Shown here one piece after another: positions 34,860 through 45,942 of a stretch of 64,000 nucleotides of DNA (its first letter is position 1; each line of letters opens with the position of its first letter). The DNA is taken from positions 222,600 to 286,599 of the forward strand of contig JAIQDT010003767.1 in assembly GCA_021521415.1 (NCBI GenBank). Direction: 5' to 3'. Origin of the DNA: Bidens hawaiensis (taxonomy: Eukaryota; Streptophyta; Magnoliopsida; Asterales; Asteraceae). The translations under genes and the position numbers were made by a program. The notes below the pieces were generated by a model. It was not told the DNA's origin and did not search any database. It was given only the letters and a program-made list of their open reading frames with translations.

Positions 34860-35483
34860 CTAAAAACCAAACAATTGATGGATCAAACATTAGTTTTTCT
34901 TCATTTGGTTTTATCAATTTGCTGCTCACAAAATGTCGACCAAGTAAAACTGCTTATATAAAGAAATGAAGACAAGAAAACTGTTAAGCAAAATTTTGAT
35001 GATCCAAAAGACTAAAGACAAACAACTGATGGTTCAAATATCAGTTGTTTCAACAAAGATCAAAAGTTTTCATAAAATTCTTTAATAGACAGTTGTTTAG
35101 ATTAGCTTATCAGCAATTTGAGACATGTATTAAATGAAGAAGAGAGACTTTTATTCATTAACACTTTACACATCACAAATTCACCTGACTAGAGTACTAT
35201 TATACTAAAAATCAGTGAATGATGAGCTAAGGTTCAGGGGGAGCAATAGATTGTAATCTTTTGGTTATAACTAATACAATGTTGTTCTTCCAAATGAAAC
35301 CTTCAATGGCTTGTTAATTTTCGCTGCTTATTTACTTTGATAATACTAATTGATTTATAATTTAATATAAATTCAATTAAAGTGTTACTAATCCACTGAA
35401 ATGATTGGATCAGTTGTTTACTATATTTTTGTTTGTGATTTGTGTTCATAGCTTGAGCTTATATAAAACTTTAGATCCCAACA
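34860..35483 (+). mobile_element. Copia-like LTR end, copy A
   Basis: It ends ...agatcccaaca at 35483, just before a PBS. A purine tract caGGGGGAGCA lies at about 35238. The start is not resolved. Confidence 0.4.
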
Positions 35484-35485
35484 AT

Positions 35486-35497
35486 TGGTATCAGAGC
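35486..35497 (+). promoter_or_regulatory. Primer-binding site, copy A
   Basis: Exact TGGTATCAGAGC (tRNA-iMet complement), two bases after the LTR end. Confidence 0.8.
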
Positions 35498-35579
35498 CTT
35501 GGTTCTCTGAAATTGATGTAACAATCAATTCAGAAACAAAATTCTAAGCTCAAATTGATAATTCAAATTATGGAATCAA

Positions 35580-35987
35580 GTGTTGAGTAAAACTCTATTG
35601 TTTACTCTGTTTTATGCAAAAAACAAGTAAAAGTGAGTTCATGTCATTCGTACAGGATCCTGATAACACCGATTCAACATCCAAACCACCGACGTTGGTT
35701 TGAGGCCAATAAAACATATGGGCTCAGAGAACACTTCATTATCTATGCAATCAAAATACTGGTTGTTGGAGTCATGGGCCTCACTCCCCTGAAATAGTTG
35801 ATCCATTAGATGGTAACAAGACGGTCAGAAGGATCCTAAGGATTATTTCGATCAAGATCTACAAAAATTTTAGTTGGATACCAAAGCTCATGCAACGTTT
35901 TCCATGGCTTATTCGAAATAAAAATTATAGTGGGTTGATTCATTGCAAGTCTATTAAGGAAACGTGGGATGCACAAAAAGAACAATT
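35580..35987 (+). pseudogene. Copia gag N-terminus remnant, copy A
   Basis: From ATG 35580 several frames together give copia gag text: EIVDPLDGNKTV, KDYFDQDLQKF, AHATFSMAYSK, GLIHCKSIKETWDAQKEQF. The frame has several stops and frameshifts. It is cut at 35987 by the start of unit B. It points plus-strand, opposite to the gag remnants at 32150-33420 and 36710-38060. Confidence 0.6.
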
Positions 35988-36709
35988 CGGATGAATAGTT
36001 AATAGCTTGATGCGCATGAATTTGATAACTTTTATATGTATAAATTATATGTATTTTGTGCGTAGGAGGTATTGAAGCATATTATTCATGAAATTGAAAT
36101 ATGAATAATCCTTTTGCAATGTATAAACATCTCATGAAATGGTTGAATAATCATTCGAAATATTTTCAAATGACCTAGCAACAAAGCTTGATATGTATTA
36201 ATTGGCTCTTCAAATGGATGCAAATTTTATTAATATGCGTGAATTAGTTGTATTAGATTTGAATTAAAAATATTATTAGTATAAAGAATCATTATATGAT
36301 GAGGCCTCGGATGTAGAGCCCTTCTCATAAGCAGATGATCAATTACTCTATTGTAATACAAAATCAGCCTTTGGTTTATTTTCAAAATGTTTACCTCATC
36401 ATTTTTTGTTGACACCACAAATTGAGCTTGTTTAAAATTCTAACTTCTTTGTTTGTGAAAAGTCTGTTGTTTTTTGACCTTGAGACTTTAGGTCCTTGTT
36501 ACACATATTTAAGTGTTTTTAATTAACCTGATTTACATTTTTAATTGGAAATTTCTTATAGTAGTATATCTTATCTGGTTCATTCATCTTATACATCATC
36601 CACATCACAGGTTCACACGAAGTGTAATATTTATCAATGAGTATTAGCATTCTTTGAAATGATGGTTTTTAATCAATGTCCTCAAATGTAAAAACGTTCC
36701 TTCAAGTTT

Positions 36710-38060
36710 AGTCAAATAAGCCTTCTCACCCACTTTTGTTACTTGTGTAGCTAAACGTCTACAACTGAAGGAGTTGTAACAATAACCTTAGTTATTCCCT
36801 CTTTATTAGTTATTTAAGTGTACTTAGCATTAAAAGGTGGAGAAATTTCAACGTAACCAACACCTTTTGCTAATCTTGATGGAACTTTGGTTGAAAATAT
36901 CTAATCCAAAGCATAAGATGAAATTTAAACTATCAAATTTTCCTTTTGAATCAAAGTTTTCACTTTGAGCTTTAGCATTCTTTGTAGAAAATGTTAATTT
37001 ATATCATTTTATTGTTGATTACATTTTGTTTTTTAAAATTGTGATTTTTAAATCTGACACATCCTTACTTTAGCATTCAGTTTTACGTTTGTAGAGCTTT
37101 CAATTTTCATGCAATTCCTAATATGCTAACTGAAGATTTGTAAGGTCATGAATCAAGTTCTTGTTGTTATCACCCTTTCAATCTTCTTGGCATACTCAAT
37201 GCGTTTTAAGCAATTAGGTTTAGTTGGAATTTCAAAACATACCTTGGTGATCTTTGTCATAAAAGAAGAAGGTGTAGAAAATTCTCCAGAAAAGTTCGTC
37301 ATGACTGAATCAATAGTCAATGATAATTGCTTGACTTCGATTTAAGGTATACAAGCGGTAGCATTTGTTGTTTCTTTAGAGTGATTTGTTAAATCATATC
37401 CCTCGTCAGTCTATGACACCAATGCTCTTCAATTTGAAGTTGGTGGAATAGCGGGACTTGAAGTCTTAATGAGTATTGTTTATTTGAAGATGATCTTGTT
37501 TTATTTTGCTGTGAATCCTGAAATCTTTGAAAACTTGGTCGCTGAGCACCAGGGTGTCTTAGTTGTCACATTTGTTAGCAGAATGACCTTAACTCTTACA
37601 ATTAAAATACTTTACTTTACTTTTATCAAATGAAGCTTTGTATCTCTAGAACCACTCTATTCCGTCTTTCTAGTTCTATGCCTAAATATTTTTTCTCTTC
37701 AAAAAATTAAAGCCATATTCCACATAACATCTTTAAGTTTGAAATTAGCCGGATTCATTTGGTCATAATCTTCATCGGTTAAAGTAGATACTTATGTCAT
37801 GTGCTCTTAAAGTATTTGAATGTAAAGTTTTAAGGTTTGAAGTTGTAAAAGATTTAAAATAGCTTGGACATTCACCATTCCCTACAAACATATTTTCTTG
37901 CATAGCAGGTACTTCCGATGGAAAAAATGCAGTTAGAGGTGTTGAAGATGACAAAGATGAAGAACTCTTACCGAAATAAACACCCAGATCCTGGACCTCC
38001 TAAACAAGTATATAAATCTTCTTCCTTGCATCATTTTCACATTTTGGCAACTTTCCAGTT
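36710..38060 (-). pseudogene. SIRE-like copia gag remnant, copy B
   Basis: This is the tandem counterpart of 32150-33420. It keeps a stretch absent from copy A, including the open segment at 37772-37954 with LTAFFPSEVPAMQENMFVGN. The knuckle (about 37560-37590) has a stop codon at the second Cys. It is equally non-functional. Confidence 0.65.
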
Positions 38061-39509
38061 AACTTGTTTAAACTCATTGAATATTCTAGTCAAAGACATA
38101 ACTATAATCTAATTAATCAAAAACACAATAACACCTATGTAGAATGATTGTTTAATCATGATCGAATGATTACATCATGCATACAAAAATACATACACGT
38201 TAAAGCTCAATCCACCATGATGTGTAACTATTGGTGGCCTATCATCTACTGTGCGGTACGCTTTGATTCTATAAATATATTTCACTTGATATTAATCAGA
38301 CGGATGTGTGATAATCAATAATAAACTAGAAATCGAATAAGAAATTATATGATGTACAATGATAGAATCAATTGATTAATATTTATACAAAAGATTAGAA
38401 TCCTACATAGACATACATACAAATTTGTGTAACCTGTTTTGTAAAGAACACAAAAGTTAATACCAATTCTGACTGTAGATTCATAATATTTTGTCACAAA
38501 CATAATTAATTAGTACCAATTCTGGCATACAATCATAAGTATCTCCATGTTTGGCAGCATGATAACACGCCTAATCATTCCGATCACCAAACTGGCATAT
38601 GAAGCAATCTTTAAAAATTAGCAACAAGTTACCAGTTTTGTCACAAATACAATTAACTAATACAAATTCTGACTTTATATTATCATATTATTTTGTATTA
38701 GAATCACTAAAGGAAATTAAGTAACCTTCTTTTTTTTTTTTTTTTTTCAAACTACATCTGCAATTTGGTTATTTATCAATGAAGTCATATATTTTGAATT
38801 TTTATGTGTGTTGACCTTGATATATACTAGATTTGATATACATGTAACAAAATATATCCAGTTATGTAAGTGACCTAGTTCCACAAATATAGGAACTTTG
38901 ATTCTCGAAAGTGTATATATGGGAAATTAAATCAACATCTATGCAAGTGCAACAATTAAATCCCAATTCATACCTCATACAAGTGACCATTTCCAAGTAT
39001 TAGCCCCGAAATCAATATACATGACCAATATCTGAATGGGCTATACGATTTCCATACTCTCATTCTCTCATTGGCTGGGAACACTCCCAACTAACAAAAT
39101 TTTACCACCACTCCCAAACTCCAACTTATTTTCCTCTATCACTCCCGGATTTAACAGGCCCTAACTCCGTTAGTTTTCTTGCTGAGGTGTTTTTTATGAA
39201 GTGGCATGCATAGGTGGACATTTTCATAAAAAGATTTATGGGACCTACACATCACTTAACTTTAAAAATTAAACGTTCTAAAACAAAAACAAAAGCTAAT
39301 AAAATCCCTCTCTCTCTCTCTCTCCAACTTAAATCCACTACCACACTAACCCGACCACCTCCACCGCCGCTACCCACTCTCCCCCATGTTTTTCCAGTAA
39401 CAAGCCTTTACATTCCTTTGCCTGCATGTGAGGGTAATCACCGCCACAATGGAACTACTGTGTCCATTCTAAGAACCACTACGTTGGACCTAGAAAACGA
39501 CTAATGACT

Positions 39510-40132
39510 TAAAACCAAACAATTGATGGACCAAGCATTAGTTTTTCTACATTATGGTTTTTTAATTTGCTTCTCACAAAATGTCTGACTAAGTAAAACT
39601 GCTTATATTAAGAAATGAAGACAAGAAAACTGCTTAGCAAACTTTTAAAGATCCAAAAAACTAAAGACAAACGACTGATGGTTCAAATATCAGTTGTTTC
39701 AACTAAGATCAAAAGTTTTCATAGAATTCTTTAATAGACAATTGTTTATATTAGTTTATCAGCAGTTTGACACATGTATTAAATGATGAAGAGAGCCTTT
39801 TCTTCACTAACACTTTACACATCACAAATTCACTTGATCAGAGTACTATTATACTTAAAATCAGTGAATGATGAGCTAAGGTTCAGGGGGAGCAATAGAT
39901 TGTAATATTTTGGTTATAATTAATACAATGTTATACTTCCATATGAAACCTTTAATGGTTCATTAATTTCCGCTACTTATTTACTTTGATAATACTAATT
40001 GATTTATAAGTTAATATCAATTCAATTAAGGTGTTACTAATCCACTGAAAGGATTAGATCAGTTGTTTACTATTTTTTTTGTTTGTGATTTGTGTTCATA
40101 GCTTGAGCTTATATAAAATTTAGATCCCAACA
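39510..40132 (+). mobile_element. Copia-like LTR end, copy B
   Basis: Counterpart of 34860-35483, ending ...cccaaca at 40132. The left limit is approximate. Confidence 0.4.
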
Positions 40133-40134
40133 AT

Positions 40135-40146
40135 TGGTATCAGAGC
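40135..40146 (+). promoter_or_regulatory. Primer-binding site, copy B
   Basis: Exact TGGTATCAGAGC, two bases after the LTR end. Confidence 0.8.
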
Positions 40147-40218
40147 CTTGGTTCTCTGAAATTGATCTAACAATCAATTCAGAAACAAAATTCTAAGCTC
40201 AAATTGATAATTCAAGTT

Positions 40219-40533
40219 ATGGAATCAAGTGTTAAGTAAAACCCTATTGTTTACTCTGTTTTATGCAAAAAACAAGTAAAAGTGAGATCATGTCATTCGT
40301 ACAGGATCCTGATAACACTGGTTCAACTTCGAAACCACCGACGTTGGTTTGAGGCCAATACAACATATGGGCTCAGATAACACTACATCATCTATGCAAT
40401 CGAAATACTGGTTGTTGAAGTCATGGGCCTCACTCCCCTGAAATAGTTGATCCATTAGATGGTAACAAGACGGTCATAAAGGATCCTAAGGATTATTCTG
40501 ATCAAGATCTACAAATATTTTAGTTGGATGCCA
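40219..40533 (+). pseudogene. Copia gag N-terminus remnant, copy B
   Basis: Counterpart of 35580-35884. It has the same broken frames with EIVDPLDGNKTV. It stops at 40533, next to minus-strand element DNA. Confidence 0.55.
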
Positions 40534-40578
40534 ATACATGATTAATACTTTAACATAAACATAATCTAACCTTGGAGT

Positions 40579-40590
40579 GCTCCGATACCA
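40579..40590 (-). promoter_or_regulatory. Primer-binding site (minus strand)
   Basis: TGGTATCGGAGC on the minus strand, two bases after the LTR end, with one mismatch to the tRNA-iMet complement. Only about 45 bp of internal sequence follow before the tandem duplication begins. Confidence 0.65.
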
Positions 40591-40592
40591 CT

Positions 40593-41166
40593 TGTTGAAC
40601 ACTAGTAAAAGTTTCAATCGATAGAATCGATCATATCGACTAAACACAAGATCTAGTTATATGATATATGATATATGTATAGTATGTTTAATAATGTTAA
40701 CGAAGTGTTGAGTGAGTAATCATGCAGAGTAACGGCAAGAGAGAAAATGCTTTATAAACACTTAAATTAATCTAAGGCTGAACAGGCTATTTATAGAAGA
40801 CGAATGCAATTCGTTACTCATTCTGTAACAAAAGTCCTTCATTCGTATTCATTACATAGATAACCAAAATGGTATAGCGAATGACTCATTCGCTATACCT
40901 ATACCCCATTCGCCAACATTCCATGACGAATTAATACAATACGTAGCGTATAAGGTCCATTCGTTAAACATTCTTAACGAATGGACATGTAATAATAACG
41001 ATTAGTGTTCATTCGTTAAACATCCTTAACGAATGAACCATAACTTAACAAATGAACCATAACTTAACGAATGGTACATATAATTACAAAATTGCCCTTA
41101 CATTAAAATAATAATAAATTACATAATGATTACAAAGATTCGAGACGACAAAACCATGCACTAACA
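40593..41166 (-). repeat. LTR of minus-strand copia-like element
   Basis: On the minus strand it starts TGTTAGTGCATGG (41166 downward) after GACGAGGGGTTGTT and ends GTTCAACA (40593). It is 574 bp. It contains three perfect hairpins: 40871-40899 (13-bp arms, ggtatagcgaatg), 40957-40984 (11-bp arms, ccattcgttaa) and 41008-41037 (12-bp arms, ttcattcgttaa). A purine-rich tract lies on its upstream side and a PBS on its downstream side. Confidence 0.7.
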
Positions 41167-43020
41167 AACAACCCCTCGTCTTGAGCTCTTTGTCTTTACT
41201 TTATTTAAACCTCTTGGTCTTCTAATCAAGACAACTATAAATCCCAATGCATGACTCCCACGTACAACGCGTTGGAATTGCATAGCTCGATCATAATCTT
41301 CACGCCTTTCAAACAAAATATTGTTCTCGAACAAAACATCATTGTCTTTCTCTGATAAATTAGCTAGCCACATTGGGTCTATGACTCATATAAACCTAGT
41401 CTTCAGCCCTTTGCCCAACACGATGACTGCCTCGCCTGTTCTGTTGTCGTAGTACCATCGATTGAACGATAGATGAAGATCTTGTGGAAAGGTCTTCACT
41501 AGTAAACGCTTCATAGTTCTGGGTGGCTTTACTTTAAGAACACGCTTCCTCCAACCAGTTTTAGGATCAATCTCGTCGATGTATTTTTTGGTTGGCACCC
41601 GCGGTTTAAAGAATTTAAACCCGTGGTTGACCTCAAAGAGCAGATATTGATGAAACCATCCTGCTAATTGATTTCCACCACAGTTAATAAAAGAGCGATT
41701 GGCGAAAGTCCGCACATCCCCCCTCGGCAGTGAGAGAACGTCAGTGATATTTTGAAAATACTGAACACCGTTCTCCCACTTAATGATACAAACCCTTAAC
41801 TTCGAATCGTATAACCAAGAACCAATGTCACCTCTAAATGTTTTCACGGTTTTGAAAGTAATCTTCTGATTTTCTTTGGCACGTGCACTGACATCCAACT
41901 TGTGTTCTTGATCAACGTATCGATAGGCTTCTATGATCTTCGAAGTTAGGGTCTTCTTGTGATCTCCAAACCAGCCCTTAGCATCAGGATCTAACAAGCT
42001 TGATCCCTTTGCCGATACTTTCTCCTTCCTTTTTGTTGTATTCTCAACATAATCCTTGGCAGCTTTAATATGTTCTTCTGTGAATGATGGAATACCCTGA
42101 TCAACATTTGATTGCTATATAAATCAGGGTACACCTTTGCCATCACATCTTCAATCTCTATCTCCTCTTCTTCATAAATATACGACGTATTCCCGTGTGG
42201 AATACTCGTGTAAAGCAAAACTTCTTCATCATTCACAACTTCCACATCCTCCTCAGCCTCCAACGCATCCATCTCTTCATCGTTTAACCCTAACAATAAG
42301 AATATTTGATCATCAGAAAGGGCATGATCATCAAATTCACCCTCCTCGATATCATCATCATTGGCGGTACTCATCACCACCCCCTTGTCAAAATCTATAA
42401 ATAAAACGGTGTTGGCCTTGATAGACTCGATAGGCTTAACGTTTCCTATCTTGATAAACGACTATATGCCGATCATTGCCTTCACCACCACCACCACTCG
42501 TACCAGCAGAAGATGAGTCGTGAGCTTGTTTCGGATCACTTCCACTAGAACCGATCTTTATCAGTGTCATCATTCTTCAGCTTTTTCAACGTATCATCTT
42601 TACGTGTCAGCTGTAGAATGATCTCCTCCTGTTCCTGTGTCTTCACCTCCTGAGCCGCAACAATCTCACGTAGCTCCTTTGTTTCCTTCTGACAATAGGA
42701 GACATAACCCATCAGACAACGTTGAATCATCATCATTTGTTCTTGTATTTGACGATTGGCCGCCATTTGATTCTCGTATAAATGAATCAAACTCAGAAGC
42801 ATATCCATCTGTTGTGTAGGTGGCAAAACATGAAATGAAGCAGGTATGGGTTGTACTGGACCTTGTGGATGGTTGATTCTCTAAATGATAAAGCCGATGG
42901 TTTTGGCTACATCATCGTAGGAGTAGGAGTAATCATTGTTGATGTAGCAGGAGGCGTTGGCATTGGAGATAACACAGATTGAGGACTTGAGCCAAGCCTT
43001 GGATCAAATGAAACATTCGA
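41161..43020 (-). pseudogene. Accessory (env-position) ORF of SIRE-like element, broken
   Basis: Read from 43020 down, the text is continuous across frames: a Pro/Ser/Thr-rich start (QSVLSPMPTPPATSTM), a coiled-coil-like part (ENQMAANRQIQEQMMMIQ, about 42826-42550), an acidic part (DDDIEEGEFDD, about 42355), and a C-terminal domain with DAKGWFGDHKKTLTSKI, FRGDIGSWLYDSKLRVCIIK and DPMWLANLSEKD. Breaks: TAG at 42907-42909, frameshifts near 42545 and 42110, and TGA at 41386-41388. The final codons GTT TGT TAG use the first six bases of the LTR (TGTTAG). It lies between pol and the 3' LTR. No transmembrane segment or signal peptide is evident, so an envelope function is not supported. The C-terminal text is shared with 1-455. 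Confidence 0.7.
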
Positions 43021-44386
43021 GTATTTTTGTGATATGAATTAACTTTCCGTTAGGGCACAGAATATTAGAAACTATCAGCCTCTAATCTTGGTTCAGGCTT
43101 AATTTGACTTTTACCAAATCACCTAAACTTGACTTAAACCATTATGCTGCTGATCAAAATGTAGATTTTTATTTTATAAGCGACCTAAGCTCATAATCCC
43201 CACTACAAGGTATACCCCTGTTATCAAGCAATACACCAAGCTTCCTTTACTGTGAATGAGTATGGGAGAGTTCATCTGTAGGCTTACATACATTGTATCC
43301 CCAGGGGTCCGTTTCTTTCTGGTATTAAGACTCGTGTATGGGAGGAACAATGTATGACTAACAACGGATTTTGATCAAGTTAGTTATGAATTTATACAAT
43401 GTACAATAGTGATCAAGTTTAGTGACTTTGGGTTTCCTCTAAAAGCTTTTGAAATATTCATGTTTATGAATACCCATATAAATAAGCCGCATAAAGACTC
43501 ACAGTGTCCAGAAACCGGATGCATCCCATCAATACAGGATTTGAGGCCATAAGACCATACACCATTGAAGCGTTAACCATAAACTAGATGCATTTTATTT
43601 AGATTTTTTGTTTTTGGTGATCAAACAAACATAAGGCTTGAGTATGACATGTTATTACATTTTTGCCTTCATTACTGAAACTTTTGGAAGAGACTAACAC
43701 CTCTTTCAATTTGGTAGTTGTTTATGCATATATAACATACTTTACCTTAACAATTTGTTTAAGACCTATCAATGTACCAATGCAATTAAGCACTCAGCCT
43801 TTTAAGCTTATTTCTTTCTGGATATGAGACTAGATGATCAATGTACTATCATTTTCCCTTTTTGCTTCAAAACTCATTTTTTTGGAGCATTTAAATTCAG
43901 TCGCCCCAGTCACTTTTAGTTTATAGATAAATGGCTATCCTATATATCTACAATTGGATAACAGGACCAAACAAGTATAAAAATACATGTTCCGTAAACT
44001 TTAATAACCGACATAATTTTCAGCGAAAGAATCAAATAAAACACACAGCAGTCACCCCAGTCACTTTCCATTTTCAGGTAAATGATTATCCCGTATATCT
44101 ACAAGTGAATATCAAGACCAAACATATACAAGTATATGTCCTTTAAACTTGAGTAACCGACATAAATTTTAAGTGAAAGAGTGCAATTTTTTTTAAGTAT
44201 TTGAATGTTTTTGGTTTTTCTCTAACATACTGAAATCACAATATTTTTGAATTTTTAATTTTTAATGTTTTTGGATTTTCTCTATACAAATTGAAGTCAC
44301 AATATTTTTGTATTTTTCAATTTTCTCCCCCAAAACCCAAAACAAAAAAATAAACAAACCAAAATAAATAAAACAAAAGGAATTGA
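43021..44386 (-). other. Spacer between pol and accessory ORF
   Basis: It is non-coding by eye. A tandem pair of about 148 bp lies at about 43900-44034 and 44048-44185: both copies contain ccccagtcactttt/cc, then tacaa(t/g)tg and aaccgacataa. The rest is AT-rich. Confidence 0.55.
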
Positions 44387-45060
44387 TTATCCGAGCTTAA
44401 GGTTATCAGCAAGAGTTTTCAATCCATTTAAACCAAGCAAAAAATTATAGCGAGTTTTATCAAAATCTTTGGTAAACAGATCAGCTTACTGAAAATCCGT
44501 GTGCACCTTTTCAAGATCAATCAATTTCCTTTCAAAACAATCATGGATAAAATGATATCGATTTTCGATATGCTTTGTCTTAGAGTGGTGCACGGGGTTT
44601 CTGGTGATATTAATAGCAGCAGAGTTATCAATAAACATGGGAGTAGTAAAAAACTTCAAACCGTTATCCTGCAAGTGTTGCTGGATCCAAAGAACCTATG
44701 AACACAACTCGAGGCTGCAACATACTCTGCTTCTGCGGTTGAAGTGGAGACCGTTGTATTCTTCTTACAATGCCAGGAAACAAATCGGCTTCCTAGAAAT
44801 TGACAACCCGCTGTAGTAGATTTGAAATTGATCTTATATCCTTGATAGTCAGAATATGAAAATGCTGTGAGTTCAAAGCTATCATCCTTGGGATACCATA
44901 ACCCGGTTTCAGGATTACCCCTTAGATAGTGAAGTATACCTTTGACCGCCGCCAGATGAGTCACTTGGCGACTCGATTGATACCTAGCACATAAACAAAC
45001 AACAAACATGATATCAAGACGATAAGCATTCAAATACATTAAAGAACCAATCATTGCTCA
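44387..45060 (-). pseudogene. SIRE-like copia RNase H, broken
   Basis: Minus-strand frames give MIGSLMYLNAYRLDIMFVVC, TVSTSTAEAEYVAASSC, FIDNSAAINITRNPVHHSKT, and the end NGLKTLADNLKLG with a TAA at 44387-44389. These are copia RNase H motifs, and the C-terminus is of the SIRE/Maximus kind. The frame is broken near 44660 and by a stop near 44488. Confidence 0.8.
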
Positions 45061-45900
45061 GTAAAGGGTTGGATCTACGGTATCCTCCAATACATCCGGT
45101 GACAAATTGTGACCCACGGGAAGAGGCGTCAAAGGGATTTTTCCAGCAGTTATCTTGAAACGGCTCAACACATAATTCACATATTTTTCTGATGAATAAA
45201 AATGCCAGTATCAGACTGACGAACCTACAAACCTAATAAGAAATTCATCTCCCCCAACGAGCTCATTTCAAATTTTGTCTGCATTAACTTCTCAAACTCC
45301 TTAAATAGCTTGTCGTTTGTAGAACCAAATATGATGTCATCGACATATATTTGAACGAGGAGCAAATCATCACCAACATTCTTACAAAAGGGAAGTCCAC
45401 AGTTCCTCGTTTGAAGCCATTATCAGTCAGATGGTCGGAAAGTGTGTCGTACCAAGCTCTCGGGGCTTGGTGTAGAACATAAAGAGCCTTTTTCAATCGA
45501 TAAACCCGGTCTGGATAATCTGGATCTTTAAAACCAGGAGGTTGCAACACAAACACCTCTTCATGAAGTTCCCCATTGAGAAACGCATTCTTGAAATCCA
45601 TTTGATAAACTTTAATATTCTTGAAAGCTGCATAGGCCAAAAATATTCGTATAGCTTCCAAACGAGCAACTGGAGCATTACTGCAGTGTAATCTACGTGT
45701 TCTTGCTGATGAAATCCTTGCACAACCAAACGTGCTTTATTTCTGATTATGACCCCTTGATCACCCTTTCTACATTTAAATACCCATTTGGTCGGAATAG
45801 GCTTCTTAACTCTATCAGGCTTGTAAATGAAATCCCAAACACCCAGTCGATTAAACTATTGTATTTCTTCTTGCATTGCCTCTACCCATGAAGAATCTTC
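45061..45900 (-). pseudogene. SIRE-like copia reverse transcriptase, broken
   Basis: The main open part (45284-45661) has [20 protein letters not shown] and [11 protein letters not shown]. The YVDD catalytic motif is present only in another frame (about 45330-45350), because a frameshift precedes it. Further shifts occur near 45690 and around 45230. Confidence 0.8.
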
Positions 45901-45942
45901 AAGCGCCATATGAACACTTATTGGTTCTATTTGAGACATAAA

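Larger units (their letters stand above)
31465..35987. repeat. 4.5-kb tandem duplication, unit A
   Basis: Unit A matches unit B (35988-40533) in direct orientation with a period of 4523 bp. Sampled blocks are about 90% identical by eye. It contains a minus-strand gag remnant, UTR-like DNA with (CT)n, a plus-strand LTR end, a PBS and a gag N-terminus remnant. Its last ~100 bases (35885-35987) have no counterpart in unit B, while unit B has about 130 bp near 37710-37850 that unit A lacks. Confidence 0.85.
35988..40533. repeat. 4.5-kb tandem duplication, unit B
   Basis: This is the second copy of the unit. It begins cggatgaatagttaatagc at 35988, as unit A does at 31465. The (CT)n tract that spans about 53 bp in unit A (34626-34678) is only about 18 bp here (39307-39324). 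A poly-T run lies at about 38730-38748. Confidence 0.85.

Noticed and set aside
41161..43020. Calling the accessory ORF an envelope gene
   Set aside because: It occupies the env position but no signal peptide, cleavage site or membrane segment is visible.
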